In this document: positions 8,232 to 15,591 of the stretch, piece by piece
Layout: every line of letters starts with the position of its first letter
Numbering within the stretch: the first letter of the stretch is position 1
Assembly (NCBI RefSeq): GCF_003970915.1
Contig: NZ_RXOF01000002.1
Coordinates: 434,001 to 498,000 of the forward strand
Direction: 5' to 3'
Source of the DNA: Hymenobacter gummosus
Lineage (GTDB): Bacteria; Bacteroidota; Bacteroidia; Cytophagales; Hymenobacteraceae
Length of the DNA: 64,000 nt
Notes under the pieces: generated by a model
The model's input: only the letters and a program-made list of their open reading frames with translations
Told to the model about the DNA's origin: nothing
Databases searched by the model: none
Position numbers and translations under genes: made by a program

Positions 8232-9209
8232 ATGATTGCCACCGTGACTTCCCGCGGCGAAGTATTGCAGCACCTCGAAGTCTTTCTGCGCGAGAACATG
8301 GGCTCGTTCCTGAAGAAAGTTGAGGACAGCTGGCAACCGTCCGACTTCCTGCCCGACTCGCGCCTCGACAATTTCTTCGACGAAGTAAAACTGCTGCGCG
8401 AGCGGGCCAAGGAGCTCAGCTACGACCTGCTGGCCGTGCTCATCGGCGACACCATCACCGAAGAAGCCCTGCCCAACTACGAAGCCTGGTTTCACCAGCT
8501 CGATGACCTGAACCGTGACCCCAACAACGGCTGGGCCCAGTGGATCCGGGGCTGGACGGCCGAGGAGAACCGCCACGGCGACCTGCTCAACCGCTACCTC
8601 TACCTCTCCGGCCGCGTAAACATGCGCGAGTTCGAGATGAGCACCCAGTACCTCATTGCCGACGGCTTCGACCTGGGCACCGCCCACGACCCGTACCGCG
8701 CCTTCGTGTACACCTCCTACCAGGAAGCGGCCACCAACCTCTCGCACCGCCGCGTGGGCACCCTGGCCCGCAAAGCCGGCGACGCGGCCCTCAGCAAGCT
8801 CTGCGGCATGATTGCCGGCGACGAAGTGCGCCACGCCCGCGTGTACCAGACCTTCGTGGAGAAAATCTTCGAAGTGGACCCGAGCGAGATGATGCTGGCC
8901 TTCGAGGACATGATGCGCAAGAAAATTGTGATGCCCGCCCACTACATGCGCGAGCTGGGCGTGGAAATCGGCAAGACCTTCGGCCACTTCACCGATGCGG
9001 CCCAGCGCCTCGGGGTGTACACCAGCCAGGACTACACCGACATCCTGGAAGGCCTCATCCAGACCTGGAAAATCGACCAGCTGACCGGCCTCAACGGCCA
9101 GGCCGAAAAAGCCCGCGACTACGTGATGAACCTGCCCGGCCGCCTGCGCCGCGTAGCCGACCGCATGCCGGTGCCCAAGCTGGAGTACAAGTTTAAGTGG
9201 ATTGAGTAA
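8232..9209 (+). CDS. Acyl-ACP desaturase (stearoyl-ACP Delta9-type)
   Basis: The 325-residue soluble di-iron enzyme belongs to the ferritin-like FA_desaturase_2 family, which introduces a double bond into acyl chains carried by acyl carrier protein. The two EXXH iron-binding helices are visible: EENRH at about residues 111-115 and DEVRH at about 197-201. The other carboxylate-bearing helices are around SYDLLAVLIGDTITEEAL and TSYQEAATNLSHRR. The length fits the bacterial group. ATG at 8232 is preferred over a much longer frame extending into the previous gene because MIATVTSRGEVLQHLEVFLR is the natural N-terminus. The TAA stop is the first base triplet of a tandem-repeat arm. Confidence 0.92.
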   Translation: MIATVTSRGEVLQHLEVFLRENMGSFLKKVEDSWQPSDFLPDSRLDNFFDEVKLLRERAKELSYDLLAVLIGDTITEEALPNYEAWFHQLDDLNRDPNNGWAQWIRGWTAEENRHGDLLNRYLYLSGRVNMREFEMSTQYLIADGFDLGTAHDPYRAFVYTSYQEAATNLSHRRVGTLARKAGDAALSKLCGMIAGDEVRHARVYQTFVEKIFEVDPSEMMLAFEDMMRKKIVMPAHYMRELGVEIGKTFGHFTDAAQRLGVYTSQDYTDILEGLIQTWKIDQLTGLNGQAEKARDYVMNLPGRLRRVADRMPVPKLEYKFKWIE

Positions 9210-9378
9210 ATGGCCTAATGGCTAAATGGTTGTATGGCTGAATTGTTGACCGTTTAGTTAGCCGTGTACTGCATCCAAGCAAAAGGCCGACTCCGCAAGG
9301 AGCCGGCCTTTTGCTTTAAACTGAATCCGGAACGAATCAGCCATTTGACAATTCCGCCATCCAGCCATTCAACTATCC
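9207..9378. repeat. Period-8 tandem-repeat inverted pair at a convergent junction
   Basis: The left arm, 9207-9252, is made of eight-base units such as TAAATGGC, CTAATGGC and TAAATGGT. The right arm, 9338-9378, read on the minus strand, has ATGGCTGG, ATGGCGGA and ATTGTCAA. Both flanking stop codons (TAA of the desaturase, TGA of the PliI-like gene) lie inside the repeats. A separate terminator hairpin sits between the arms. Confidence 0.7.
9277..9316. terminator. Bidirectional hairpin terminator
   Basis: Arms of 18 bp (9277-9294 and 9299-9316; left arm AAGCAAAAGGCCGACTCC) surround a GCAA loop with one G-U-compatible mismatch. A-rich and T-rich flanks allow it to stop both convergent genes. 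Confidence 0.85.
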
Positions 9379-9983
9379 TGGTGCTCCACCATGGTGATGA
9401 GCCCTTCCTTTTTGGGCATCTCGTAGACGATGGTGCGGGTGCCGCCCGAGGGTGTGCTGTTGGGGTCGTCGGGGCGGTAGATGGGAAAGCTGCGGATGAG
9501 GCGCCGGCCCTCCACGCGGAAGGAGTCGTGGCCGAGGTAGCCCTCGGCGGCGGGGCCTTCCAGGGTGGGCAGGCTCAGGGGGCGCCGGCCCCGGCTCAGG
9601 AACTCGTAGCCCACCAGCCGGCCGTAGGAGCCGCTGCCCGCGTCGGCCACGAAGACCAGCAGCTCGGGGAAGTCGTCGTTGTTGAGGTTGCTCACCTGCG
9701 CGTCGAGCACGGTACCCTCGATGTTGTCGGTCATGGCGGCCAGCTCCCGGCCCAGGCGCTCGGCCCGCCAGCGCAGCTGCCGCTGCGAGCCGGTGCCCAC
9801 CGTTTGCACGGCGAAGCTGTAGTCGCCGCGGCTTAGCTCTTTCTGGTAGCTCACGGCTGCGGCGGAGTTGGTAGGCGTGGAGAGCGGGGCGGCGCTTTCG
9901 GTGGCGCTGCGCTGCGAGTCGCAGGCCGCCGCAGTGCTCAGCAGCAGGGCGGCTGCGGCCAGCCGGGGTAGGTGCTTGGTCAT
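9369..9983 (-). CDS. PliI-like lysozyme-inhibitor-family lipoprotein
   Basis: The 204-residue product has a lipoprotein signal (MTKHLPRLAAAALLLSTAAA before Cys21). The body matches what I know of the PliI family (periplasmic inhibitors of i-type lysozyme): an Asn/Asp-rich turn in VSNLNNDDFPELLVFV, the loop ADAGSGSYGRLVGYEF, then GYLGHDSFRVEGRRLIRSFP and PSGGTRTIVYEM. The SGSYG loop is the segment described as inserting into the lysozyme active site in PliI. It would sit in the periplasm or on the outer membrane. A paralogue lies directly upstream on the same strand. Whether it inhibits any lysozyme is inference. Confidence 0.7.
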   Translation of the reverse strand: MTKHLPRLAAAALLLSTAAACDSQRSATESAAPLSTPTNSAAAVSYQKELSRGDYSFAVQTVGTGSQRQLRWRAERLGRELAAMTDNIEGTVLDAQVSNLNNDDFPELLVFVADAGSGSYGRLVGYEFLSRGRRPLSLPTLEGPAAEGYLGHDSFRVEGRRLIRSFPIYRPDDPNSTPSGGTRTIVYEMPKKEGLITMVEHQDS

Positions 9984-10134
9984 GGCAGAAAAGATGGGGC
10001 CGGACCGCCGCCGGGGCGGTCGGCTGGGTTCAGGTGTTCGGGGAGGGGCGGTACCCGGGTTATACGCACCAGTGGCGGCCGGGTGGCGGTGGCGCGGCTT
10101 TGCTTTTGCCCGGAACGGGGTACCGGCGCAAGAA

Positions 10135-10160
10135 AAAAGCCCGCCATTCGGCGGGCTTTT
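10135..10160 (-). terminator. Intrinsic terminator after the second PliI-like gene
   Basis: AAAAGCCCGCC (10135-10145) pairs with GGCGGGCTTTT (10150-10160) around ATTC, 24 bp beyond the stop at 10184. On the minus strand the stem is followed by a T-run. Confidence 0.85.
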
Positions 10161-10183
10161 CCTGCAAATACGCGGCGTCGGCC

Positions 10184-10873
10184 TTAGGGCTTGGGCGGCG
10201 TGGTAGTCGGGGCCGTCGTGGTAGTGGTCGAGTTGATTTTCGGCATGGCCTCCACCGGCGTCGTCTGGGTCGGCGTAAGCAGGCCCTGGGCGTTCAGCTG
10301 GTACTCCACCGTCTGCGACTGACCGGTGGCCGTGGCGCTGGCGTCGGTGCCGGTGTACACCGGGTAGGTGCGCACGAGGCGGTTGCCGCGGATTTCGTAT
10401 TTATCCTCGCCCTTATAGCCGGTAGCCAGGTCGTTGCTGAGCTTGGGCAGGGCCTGAATCGGGCGAAACGACTTGTCGACGAACTCGTAGGCTTCGACGC
10501 CGCCCATGCCCATCGTGCCGCCGCTGGTGAAGACGTACAGCTCGGGGTTGCCGTTGCCGTTCAAATCGCCCATCACGGCATCGGTTACGTTGCCTTTCAC
10601 GTTCAGGCGCACCGGGTCGGTTACCAGCGCGTCGCCGCGGCGGGTCTTGATGGTGAGCTGCTGCCCGTTGTCGAGGGTGTTGGACTGGATCTGAAAGCGG
10701 TACTCGCCCTGGCTCAGGTCGCGGGAGAAGGCCACGTCGCCGGGAGTAGTGACGGTGGTTTCCACGGTAGCCGTGCCCGAGGAGGTATCAGTGGTGCTGC
10801 GCGCCGAGTCGCAGCTACCCAGCAGCACCAGCGCCGCAGCGCCCAGTTGCCACACCGGAGTGAGAAGTTTCAT
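10184..10873 (-). CDS. PliI-like lipoprotein, paralogue of the next gene downstream
   Basis: The 229-residue lipoprotein has its lipobox in LVLLGSC, about residue 21. It shares the layout of the gene at 9369-9983: SRDLSQGEYRFQIQ at the start of the mature part, then the DLNGNGNPELYVFTSGG turn, GYKGEDKYEIRGNRLVRTYP and YQLNAQG. In place of SGSYG it has SGGTMGMGGVEAYEF, so the inhibitory loop is changed. It also carries an extra C-terminal Thr/Pro tail ending TTTTTAPTTTPPKP. The two genes look like a tandem duplication that diverged; this copy may bind something other than lysozyme. It has its own terminator. Confidence 0.65.
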   Translation of the reverse strand: MKLLTPVWQLGAAALVLLGSCDSARSTTDTSSGTATVETTVTTPGDVAFSRDLSQGEYRFQIQSNTLDNGQQLTIKTRRGDALVTDPVRLNVKGNVTDAVMGDLNGNGNPELYVFTSGGTMGMGGVEAYEFVDKSFRPIQALPKLSNDLATGYKGEDKYEIRGNRLVRTYPVYTGTDASATATGQSQTVEYQLNAQGLLTPTQTTPVEAMPKINSTTTTTAPTTTPPKP

Positions 10874-10973
10874 AAGGGTATGTGTTGGAAGTGGAGAGAA
10901 GTCGCAGTATTGTCGGTGCGCTATACTAACGCCTCCTATTCCGCTGGGGTTACGTTTTGGGCATTATTTAACC

Positions 10974-11255
10974 CTACTGCACTACCTGCACGCCCTTCCA
11001 GAAAGCCACCCGCCCGCGGATGTTTTCGGCGGCCGGTTTGGGGTCGGCGTAGTACCAGGCCGCGTCCTTGTTCAGCTGCCCATCGACGCGCACGGAGTAG
11101 TAGCTGGCGCGGCCCTTCCAGGGGCAGGTAGTGCCGGCAATGCTGTCCTCAAAGTACTCGCGCTTAATGGAATCGGCGGGGAAGTAGTGGTTGTTTTCGA
11201 CCACCACCGTATCGTCGCTTTCCGCCAGCACGGCGTTGTTCCAGATGGCTTTCAT
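10974..11255 (-). CDS. DUF427 domain protein
   Basis: This 93-residue protein is nearly all one DUF427 domain (beta-tent fold). Family marks are MKAIWNNAVLAESDDTVVVE at the N-terminus, NNHYFPADSIKREYF, the conserved TTCPWKGRASYYSVRVDG segment, then AAWYYADPKPAAENIRGRVA ending FWKGV. The biochemical role of the family is not established. A start at 11255 is chosen because the family begins exactly there; a long upstream extension is antisense to the VWA gene. A tandem-repeat arm begins 7 bp upstream of the ATG, leaving almost no ordinary 5' region. Confidence 0.88.
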   Translation of the reverse strand: MKAIWNNAVLAESDDTVVVENNHYFPADSIKREYFEDSIAGTTCPWKGRASYYSVRVDGQLNKDAAWYYADPKPAAENIRGRVAFWKGVQVVQ

Positions 11256-11262
11256 GGGGCTA

Positions 11263-11395
11263 GGGGCTTGGGAGCTTAGGGTCTTGGGGGCTTGGCTGAC
11301 TTTGCGGGCCGCTGAGTATACGTAGCCTGAAGACGAATAATCCTGCTGGCAAAAAACGTCACCAAGCCCCCAAGACCCTAAGCTCCCAAGACCCC
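11263..11395. repeat. Period-8 tandem-repeat inverted pair between divergent genes
   Basis: Arms of 33 and 34 bp (11263-11295, 11362-11395) pair with a single one-base gap. The units are eight bases, for example GGGGCTTG, GGAGCTTA and GGGTCTTG. The loop of about 66 bp must contain or adjoin the promoters for the DUF427 and VWA genes. The same word set is used at 50501-50623. Confidence 0.85.
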
Positions 11396-11447
11396 AGGTG
11401 AACATTGCCGGCCCGGCCGTTGTTTTCTGAGTCCATTCCTCCTGACT

Positions 11448-12551
11448 ATGGCTGTTGGCTTCCGCTTCCGCGACTTTGTACCCGACGAAACGCCCGAGAA
11501 GGGCTTCGATACCCTCTTCAAGCTGTTCATGCAGCTGGTTACCATCACCGCCGGCGACGTGTCGGAGGCCCTGCAGTGGCTTAACGAGCTGGACAAGCAG
11601 TACGGCCTGACCGACGACGAGTACGGCATGGGCGACTTCATCGAGGACCTGAAGAAGAAGGGCTACATCGATGAGAACGAGCAGCAGCTCGGCGAGCTGA
11701 AGATTACCGCCAAGTCGGAGCAGCTGATTCGCAAGTCGGCGCTGGAGGAAATCTTCGGCAAGCTCAAGCGCGGCACCCAGGGCAACCACCGCACCCCGCA
11801 CGCCGGCCAGGGCGACGAGCTGACGACCGATCTGCGCGACTACCAGTTCGGCGACACCATCGAGCAGATCGAAATGACCGAGAGCCTGCGCAACGCCCAG
11901 CTCAACCACGGCCTCGACGGCAACTACCTGCTCACCGAGGGCGACCTGGAAGTGCGCGACACCGAGCACAAGACGCAGACGAGCACGGTGCTGATGATTG
12001 ACATTTCGCACTCGATGATTCTGTACGGCGAGGACCGCATCACGCCGGCCAAGAAGGTGGCCATGGCCCTGGCCGAGCTGGTGAAGCAGAAGTACCCCAA
12101 GGACTTTCTCGACATCATCGTGTTCGGCAACGACGCCTGGCAGATTGAGGTGAAGGACCTGCCTTACCTGCAGGTGGGGCCTTACCACACCAACACGGTG
12201 GCCGGGCTGGAGCTGGCCATGGATTTGCTGCGCAAGCGCAAGACGGCCAACAAGCAGATTTTCATGATAACGGACGGCAAGCCTACCTGCCTCAAGGAGC
12301 CCGGCGGCTACTACAAGAACTCGTTCGGGCTGGACCGTAAGGTGGTGAACAAGACCCTGAACCTGGCCGCCGCCGCCCGCCGCCTGAAGATTCCCATCAC
12401 CACCTTCATGATTGCCTCCGACCCGTACCTGCAGCAGTTCGTGCGCGAGTTCACCGAGACGAACCAGGGCAAGGCCTACTACAGCTCCCTGAAAGGCCTG
12501 GGCAGCATGATTTTCGAGGACTACAAGCGCAACCGCCGCAAGAGCCTGTAG
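11448..12551 (+). CDS. VWA domain protein, partner of a MoxR-like AAA+ ATPase
   Basis: The 367-residue cytoplasmic protein has an acidic helical N-terminal half (about residues 1-175) and a von Willebrand A domain after it. The MIDAS metal site is seen as MIDISHSM (DxSxS at about 185-189), with a Thr in TNTVAGLELA and an Asp in MITDGKPT as the other ligands. In Bacteroidota this protein is usually encoded beside a magnesium-chelatase/MoxR-type AAA+ ATPase. The likely partner here is at 20335-21867, almost 8 kb away. Such pairs remodel or insert cofactors into other proteins; the client is unknown. Confidence 0.85.
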   Translation: MAVGFRFRDFVPDETPEKGFDTLFKLFMQLVTITAGDVSEALQWLNELDKQYGLTDDEYGMGDFIEDLKKKGYIDENEQQLGELKITAKSEQLIRKSALEEIFGKLKRGTQGNHRTPHAGQGDELTTDLRDYQFGDTIEQIEMTESLRNAQLNHGLDGNYLLTEGDLEVRDTEHKTQTSTVLMIDISHSMILYGEDRITPAKKVAMALAELVKQKYPKDFLDIIVFGNDAWQIEVKDLPYLQVGPYHTNTVAGLELAMDLLRKRKTANKQIFMITDGKPTCLKEPGGYYKNSFGLDRKVVNKTLNLAAAARRLKIPITTFMIASDPYLQQFVREFTETNQGKAYYSSLKGLGSMIFEDYKRNRRKSL

Positions 12552-12641
12552 GCGGTGAAATAGTGAGGTGGTGAAATGGTGAGTGTCGTTCTGATTTGCT
12601 TGAACGACACTCACCATTTCACCACCTCACTATTTCACCGC
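12552..12641. repeat. Perfect 40-bp inverted repeat made of period-8 units
   Basis: Arms 12552-12591 and 12602-12641 pair without mismatch around the loop TGATTTGCTT. The arm is built from GGTGAAAT, AGTGAGGT, GGTGAAAT and GGTGAGTG. It fills the whole space between the VWA stop and the lipase stop, whose last base it overlaps. The inner ends read GTCGTTC and GAACGAC. Confidence 0.95.
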
Positions 12642-13615
12642 TACGCCAGCGCGTCGGCGGTGGAGCTGGCGGTTTCGTGCATTTCCTGCAGCTTGTTCAG
12701 CCACTCGGCCTTGGGCGTGGCGGGCGGCGGGGTGCTGCTCATCGTGTAGGCCGCGTTAACGTAGTCGGGGAAGGTGCCGGTCCAGCTCTGGGGCGTGAGC
12801 GGCAGGCAGTGGGTCAGCACGGTTTGGAGGTTGGCCATGCTGTGGTTGGAAATCGGGTTGTACTCCCACCAGTGAATGCGCCGGAAGGCCACCTCGAACT
12901 GCGCCCCGATGCTCACGTAGCTCAGGATTTCCATGGGATAGTCGGGCACCAGGTCGTGGTAGTTCACTACGCGGGTAATGGCCTGGGTGGCGCCCGAATC
13001 GTCGCAGGCGGCCTGCCAGGTGGCGTCGCCCACGCGCGGGCTGGCGAAGTTCAGGCAGGTCAGCGCCCGGCCCGGCTGGCTGACGCTCAGGTCGAGGGCA
13101 AACAGCTGCGAGAGGGCCGCGCCCAGGCTGTGGCCGGTGGCGTATACCGGCGTGGCGCCGGCCGGCAGTAGACTGAACACCTGATCCTGCATGGAGGCCG
13201 TCATGGAGCCGCCCTTGGTCAGGTAGATGTCGAAAAAGCCGGTGCTGACGCTGGCGGGCGTGGGCAGGCTGTTCTGGTAGGGCTGGAAGGGGCACAAATC
13301 CCAGAACGAGTCCTCGATAATGTCCAGGGTGGAGTCGGTGCCGCGGAAGGCCACGATGTAGCCGGGCTGGGCGGTGGCCGAGCCGGCGTACTGGAACACC
13401 AGCCCGAACTTCTCCTCCTTGTCGAAGGGCCCGAGCCAGCCGTCCCAGCCGGTGAAGCCCCCGACGAGCGTGCAGTTGTCGGGCATCGTGTACGGCTTGC
13501 CGGCGTACTCGGCGTAGGCGGCCAGCGAAGCCTGGGCCAGCACCAGCGTCAGGCTCTGGTCGAGCGTGAGGGCGGGGGCGGCGGTGAAGGGCGCGGACGA
13601 AGTGGAATCGGCCAT
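12641..13615 (-). CDS. Class 3 lipase (alpha/beta hydrolase)
   Basis: The 324-residue protein matches the Lipase_3 (fungal-type triacylglycerol lipase) family. It has GYIVAFRGTDS (oxyanion-side strand), the nucleophile elbow ATGHSLGAALS with Ser at about 163, FASPRVGD, an Asp in YHDLVPDYP (about 221 or 225) and a His in NHSM (about 258), completing a Ser-Asp-His triad. No signal peptide is visible from the chosen ATG, so it may be cytoplasmic or exported another way. The reading frame continues upstream into a repeat element (13735 onward), but the ATG at 13615 gives a sensible N-terminus. The substrate is unknown. Confidence 0.88.
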   Translation of the reverse strand: MADSTSSAPFTAAPALTLDQSLTLVLAQASLAAYAEYAGKPYTMPDNCTLVGGFTGWDGWLGPFDKEEKFGLVFQYAGSATAQPGYIVAFRGTDSTLDIIEDSFWDLCPFQPYQNSLPTPASVSTGFFDIYLTKGGSMTASMQDQVFSLLPAGATPVYATGHSLGAALSQLFALDLSVSQPGRALTCLNFASPRVGDATWQAACDDSGATQAITRVVNYHDLVPDYPMEILSYVSIGAQFEVAFRRIHWWEYNPISNHSMANLQTVLTHCLPLTPQSWTGTFPDYVNAAYTMSSTPPPATPKAEWLNKLQEMHETASSTADALA

Positions 13616-13734
13616 GAGCGTGGAAAGGGTTGGTGGAACGGCCGCAAAGATTCCGTTCTGCCAGACGCAGCGCCTCAGTGCCAGCACTGAATTTTCGGCG
13701 GGCTTGGTAAACAGGAGGAACGAGAAAAACAGCC

Positions 13735-13945
13735 CGTCATCCTGAGCGCAGCGAAGGACCTTCCCCCAACCCTGCACCGCCGCTGATGCCAATGTGCAGC
13801 CGCTTTGCAACAAAGAAGCGCAGCCACCAGCGTTGGTAGCTGCGCTTCTCTACATTCCTACTAATCCTAAGTAGCAGCGTCAGCACTGCGTAGGTGGCGG
13901 CGGTGCAGGGTGGGAGGAAGGTCCTTCGCTGCGCTCAGGATGACG
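13735..13945. repeat. MITE-like element, CGTCATCC ends
   Basis: This 211-bp element lies between the lipase and TolC genes. The terminal arms of about 49 bp (13735-13783 and 13897-13945) begin CGTCATCCTGAGCGCAGCGA and match except for two or three positions. Inside is a second hairpin (about 13813-13850) built on GAAGCGCAGCCACCA. A related copy with the same inner hairpin is at 27536-27795. The rest of the 344-bp gap shows no gene. Confidence 0.85.
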
Positions 13946-13959
13946 TTCTTAATGCTACG

Positions 13960-15591
13960 CTACTGCTCCTGCACCGCGCGGGTGCCGGCGTAGTAGTAGA
14001 GCTCGGCCAGCGTCTTCTCGTAGCCGGCGCGCAGGCTTTCCTGCTTCAGCCGCAGCTCGATGAGCTTGGTTTCGCGGCTGTTCACCAAGAACAAGGTGCT
14101 TTCCCCCAGCTCGAACTTCTGCAGCTCGGCCCGCAGCAGCAGGCGCTGGTTCTCGATGGTCTGGGCCTGGATATTCAGCTGCTGCTCGTAGGCCTTGAGG
14201 GCGTTGAAGCGGGCCTGCACCTGGTTGACGATGACGCGGCGGCTGTTTTGCTGCTCCAGGGTGGCGTCCTGCACTTTCAGGCGGGTTTCCCAGAGCTTGC
14301 CGCGCTCCTTGCGCAAGAACAGCGGGAAGGCAAAGTCCACGCCCACCTTGTAGTTGTTGCGGCCGAAGTCGTAGTAGGCCGGCACTTCGGGACGGTAAAA
14401 GTCGCCGCGGCTGAGCAGGTAGCCGCTCACGTTGACGGTCGGCTTCAGCAGCTCCCGGCGAAACCGCTCCTCCACGCCCAGCTGCCGGATTTTGGCGTCC
14501 AGTTTCAGCAGGGTGGGGTGCCGGCTTTCGGCAAAGTCCAGCAGCCCGCGCAGCGCCACCGTGTCGAGGGGCTGCAGGGTGGGGCGCTGGGGCACGGCAT
14601 AGGCCGGCAGCTCCACCGGCTGGCCGTCCTTGTTCCAGAGGTAGGTGCTGAGCAGCAGGCTGTTGTTCTGCAGCTCCACCTGCTGCTGGGCCAGCTGCAC
14701 GAGGCGGTCCTGCACCGTAATCTGGGCTTCCACCGAGTCGATGGGGGCCTGGTCGCCGATGACGGCGCGGCGGCTGGTGGCCCGGAAGCGCGTTTCGGCC
14801 AGCTGAATGGCTTCCCGGGTCAGCAGCATCTGCTGGTAGCCGTAGTACCAGTTCCAGTAGTCCTTGGCGGCCTGCAGCCAGATTTCGTTGATCTGCTTCA
14901 CCTTGTCGGCCTCGGCCGCGTCCACCAAAATCTTGGCCTGGCGCAGGGTGCTGCGGCGCGCGTCGATGAGCAGGCCCTGGCCCAGCGGCACCGACAGGCC
15001 CGCCACGGCCAGCCCGTCGAGCGGGGTGCGGTGCTCGGGGTTCACGTAGGTGCCCACCATTCGCTCGTAGCCCACTTTCAAATCGATGCCGGCCGGCCAC
15101 ACCGGGACCTTCAGCTCGTTGGCCCAGTTGTTATAGTACTGCGTGCCGCCGAACAGCTTCCGGTCGAAGCCCGAGCCCAGCTTGGGGTCGAAGCCGCCGC
15201 GGGCCTGCTGCACCTGGGAGCGGGCCGTTTCGCTGAGCAGGGCCGCCTGCTTCACCACGGGGTGGTTGGCAAACACCAGCTCGGCCAGGTCCTGCAACGA
15301 GAAAACGCGGGCGGTATCGGCCGCCGGGCGGTCCTGGGTTAGCTGCTCGGTTTGCAGGGGCGCGGGCTCCAGGCCCGGCTTGCGGGCGGGCAGGCGCGGG
15401 TGCTGGGCCTGCGCCGCGAAACCCAGCAGGCCCAGCAGCAGGGCAGCGGCTATTCGTTTTTCGTTGTTCGTTGTTCGTTTTTCGTTGACGTTCAGCGCCG
15501 GCCCCAACAACCTAAAGGCAAGGCGTTGTTTTTGGGGAAGGGGCGAAAAACGAATAACGAACAACGAAAAACCCATCAGGTATTTCCTCAT
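13960..15591 (-). CDS. TolC-family outer-membrane efflux protein
   Basis: The 543-residue product carries the two OEP repeats of TolC channels: long helical stretches (for example LSETARSQVQQARGGFDPKL, AKDYWNWYYGYQQMLLTREA, ENQRLLLRAELQKFELGEST) and barrel strands such as GLSVPLGQGLLIDARR. The start ATG overlaps the stop of the HlyD gene (TAATG), so the two are probably translationally coupled. It is the last gene of an ABC-HlyD-TolC operon and would form the outer-membrane exit. The N-terminus is odd: between MRKYL and IAAALLLGLLGFAAQAQ, which together make a normal signal peptide, lie 41 extra residues encoded by a tandem-repeat hairpin at 15454-15576. Confidence 0.9.
   Translation of the reverse strand: MRKYLMGFSLFVIRFSPLPQKQRLAFRLLGPALNVNEKRTTNNEKRIAAALLLGLLGFAAQAQHPRLPARKPGLEPAPLQTEQLTQDRPAADTARVFSLQDLAELVFANHPVVKQAALLSETARSQVQQARGGFDPKLGSGFDRKLFGGTQYYNNWANELKVPVWPAGIDLKVGYERMVGTYVNPEHRTPLDGLAVAGLSVPLGQGLLIDARRSTLRQAKILVDAAEADKVKQINEIWLQAAKDYWNWYYGYQQMLLTREAIQLAETRFRATSRRAVIGDQAPIDSVEAQITVQDRLVQLAQQQVELQNNSLLLSTYLWNKDGQPVELPAYAVPQRPTLQPLDTVALRGLLDFAESRHPTLLKLDAKIRQLGVEERFRRELLKPTVNVSGYLLSRGDFYRPEVPAYYDFGRNNYKVGVDFAFPLFLRKERGKLWETRLKVQDATLEQQNSRRVIVNQVQARFNALKAYEQQLNIQAQTIENQRLLLRAELQKFELGESTLFLVNSRETKLIELRLKQESLRAGYEKTLAELYYYAGTRAVQEQ
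15454..15576. repeat. Period-7 tandem-repeat hairpin inserted in the tolC-like coding region
   Basis: Arms 15456-15484 and 15544-15572 (29 bp, one mismatch) are built from the seven-base unit TTCGTTG. A shorter inner hairpin (CCCCAACAAC with GTTGTTTTTGGGG) lies in the loop. The 123-bp segment is 41 codons long, contains no stop in the TolC frame and interrupts what reads as a single signal peptide. Confidence 0.85.

Noticed and set aside
9207-9378. Tandem repeats near 9.2 kb and similar sites considered as CRISPR arrays
   Set aside because: Units are only 7-8 bases, contiguous without spacers and inverted in the second arm. No cas gene is nearby.
9264-9836. Plus-strand frame of 190 codons over the PliI-like gene
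   Set aside because: It reads through a terminator hairpin and mirrors the lipoprotein coding strand, with no recognisable protein features.
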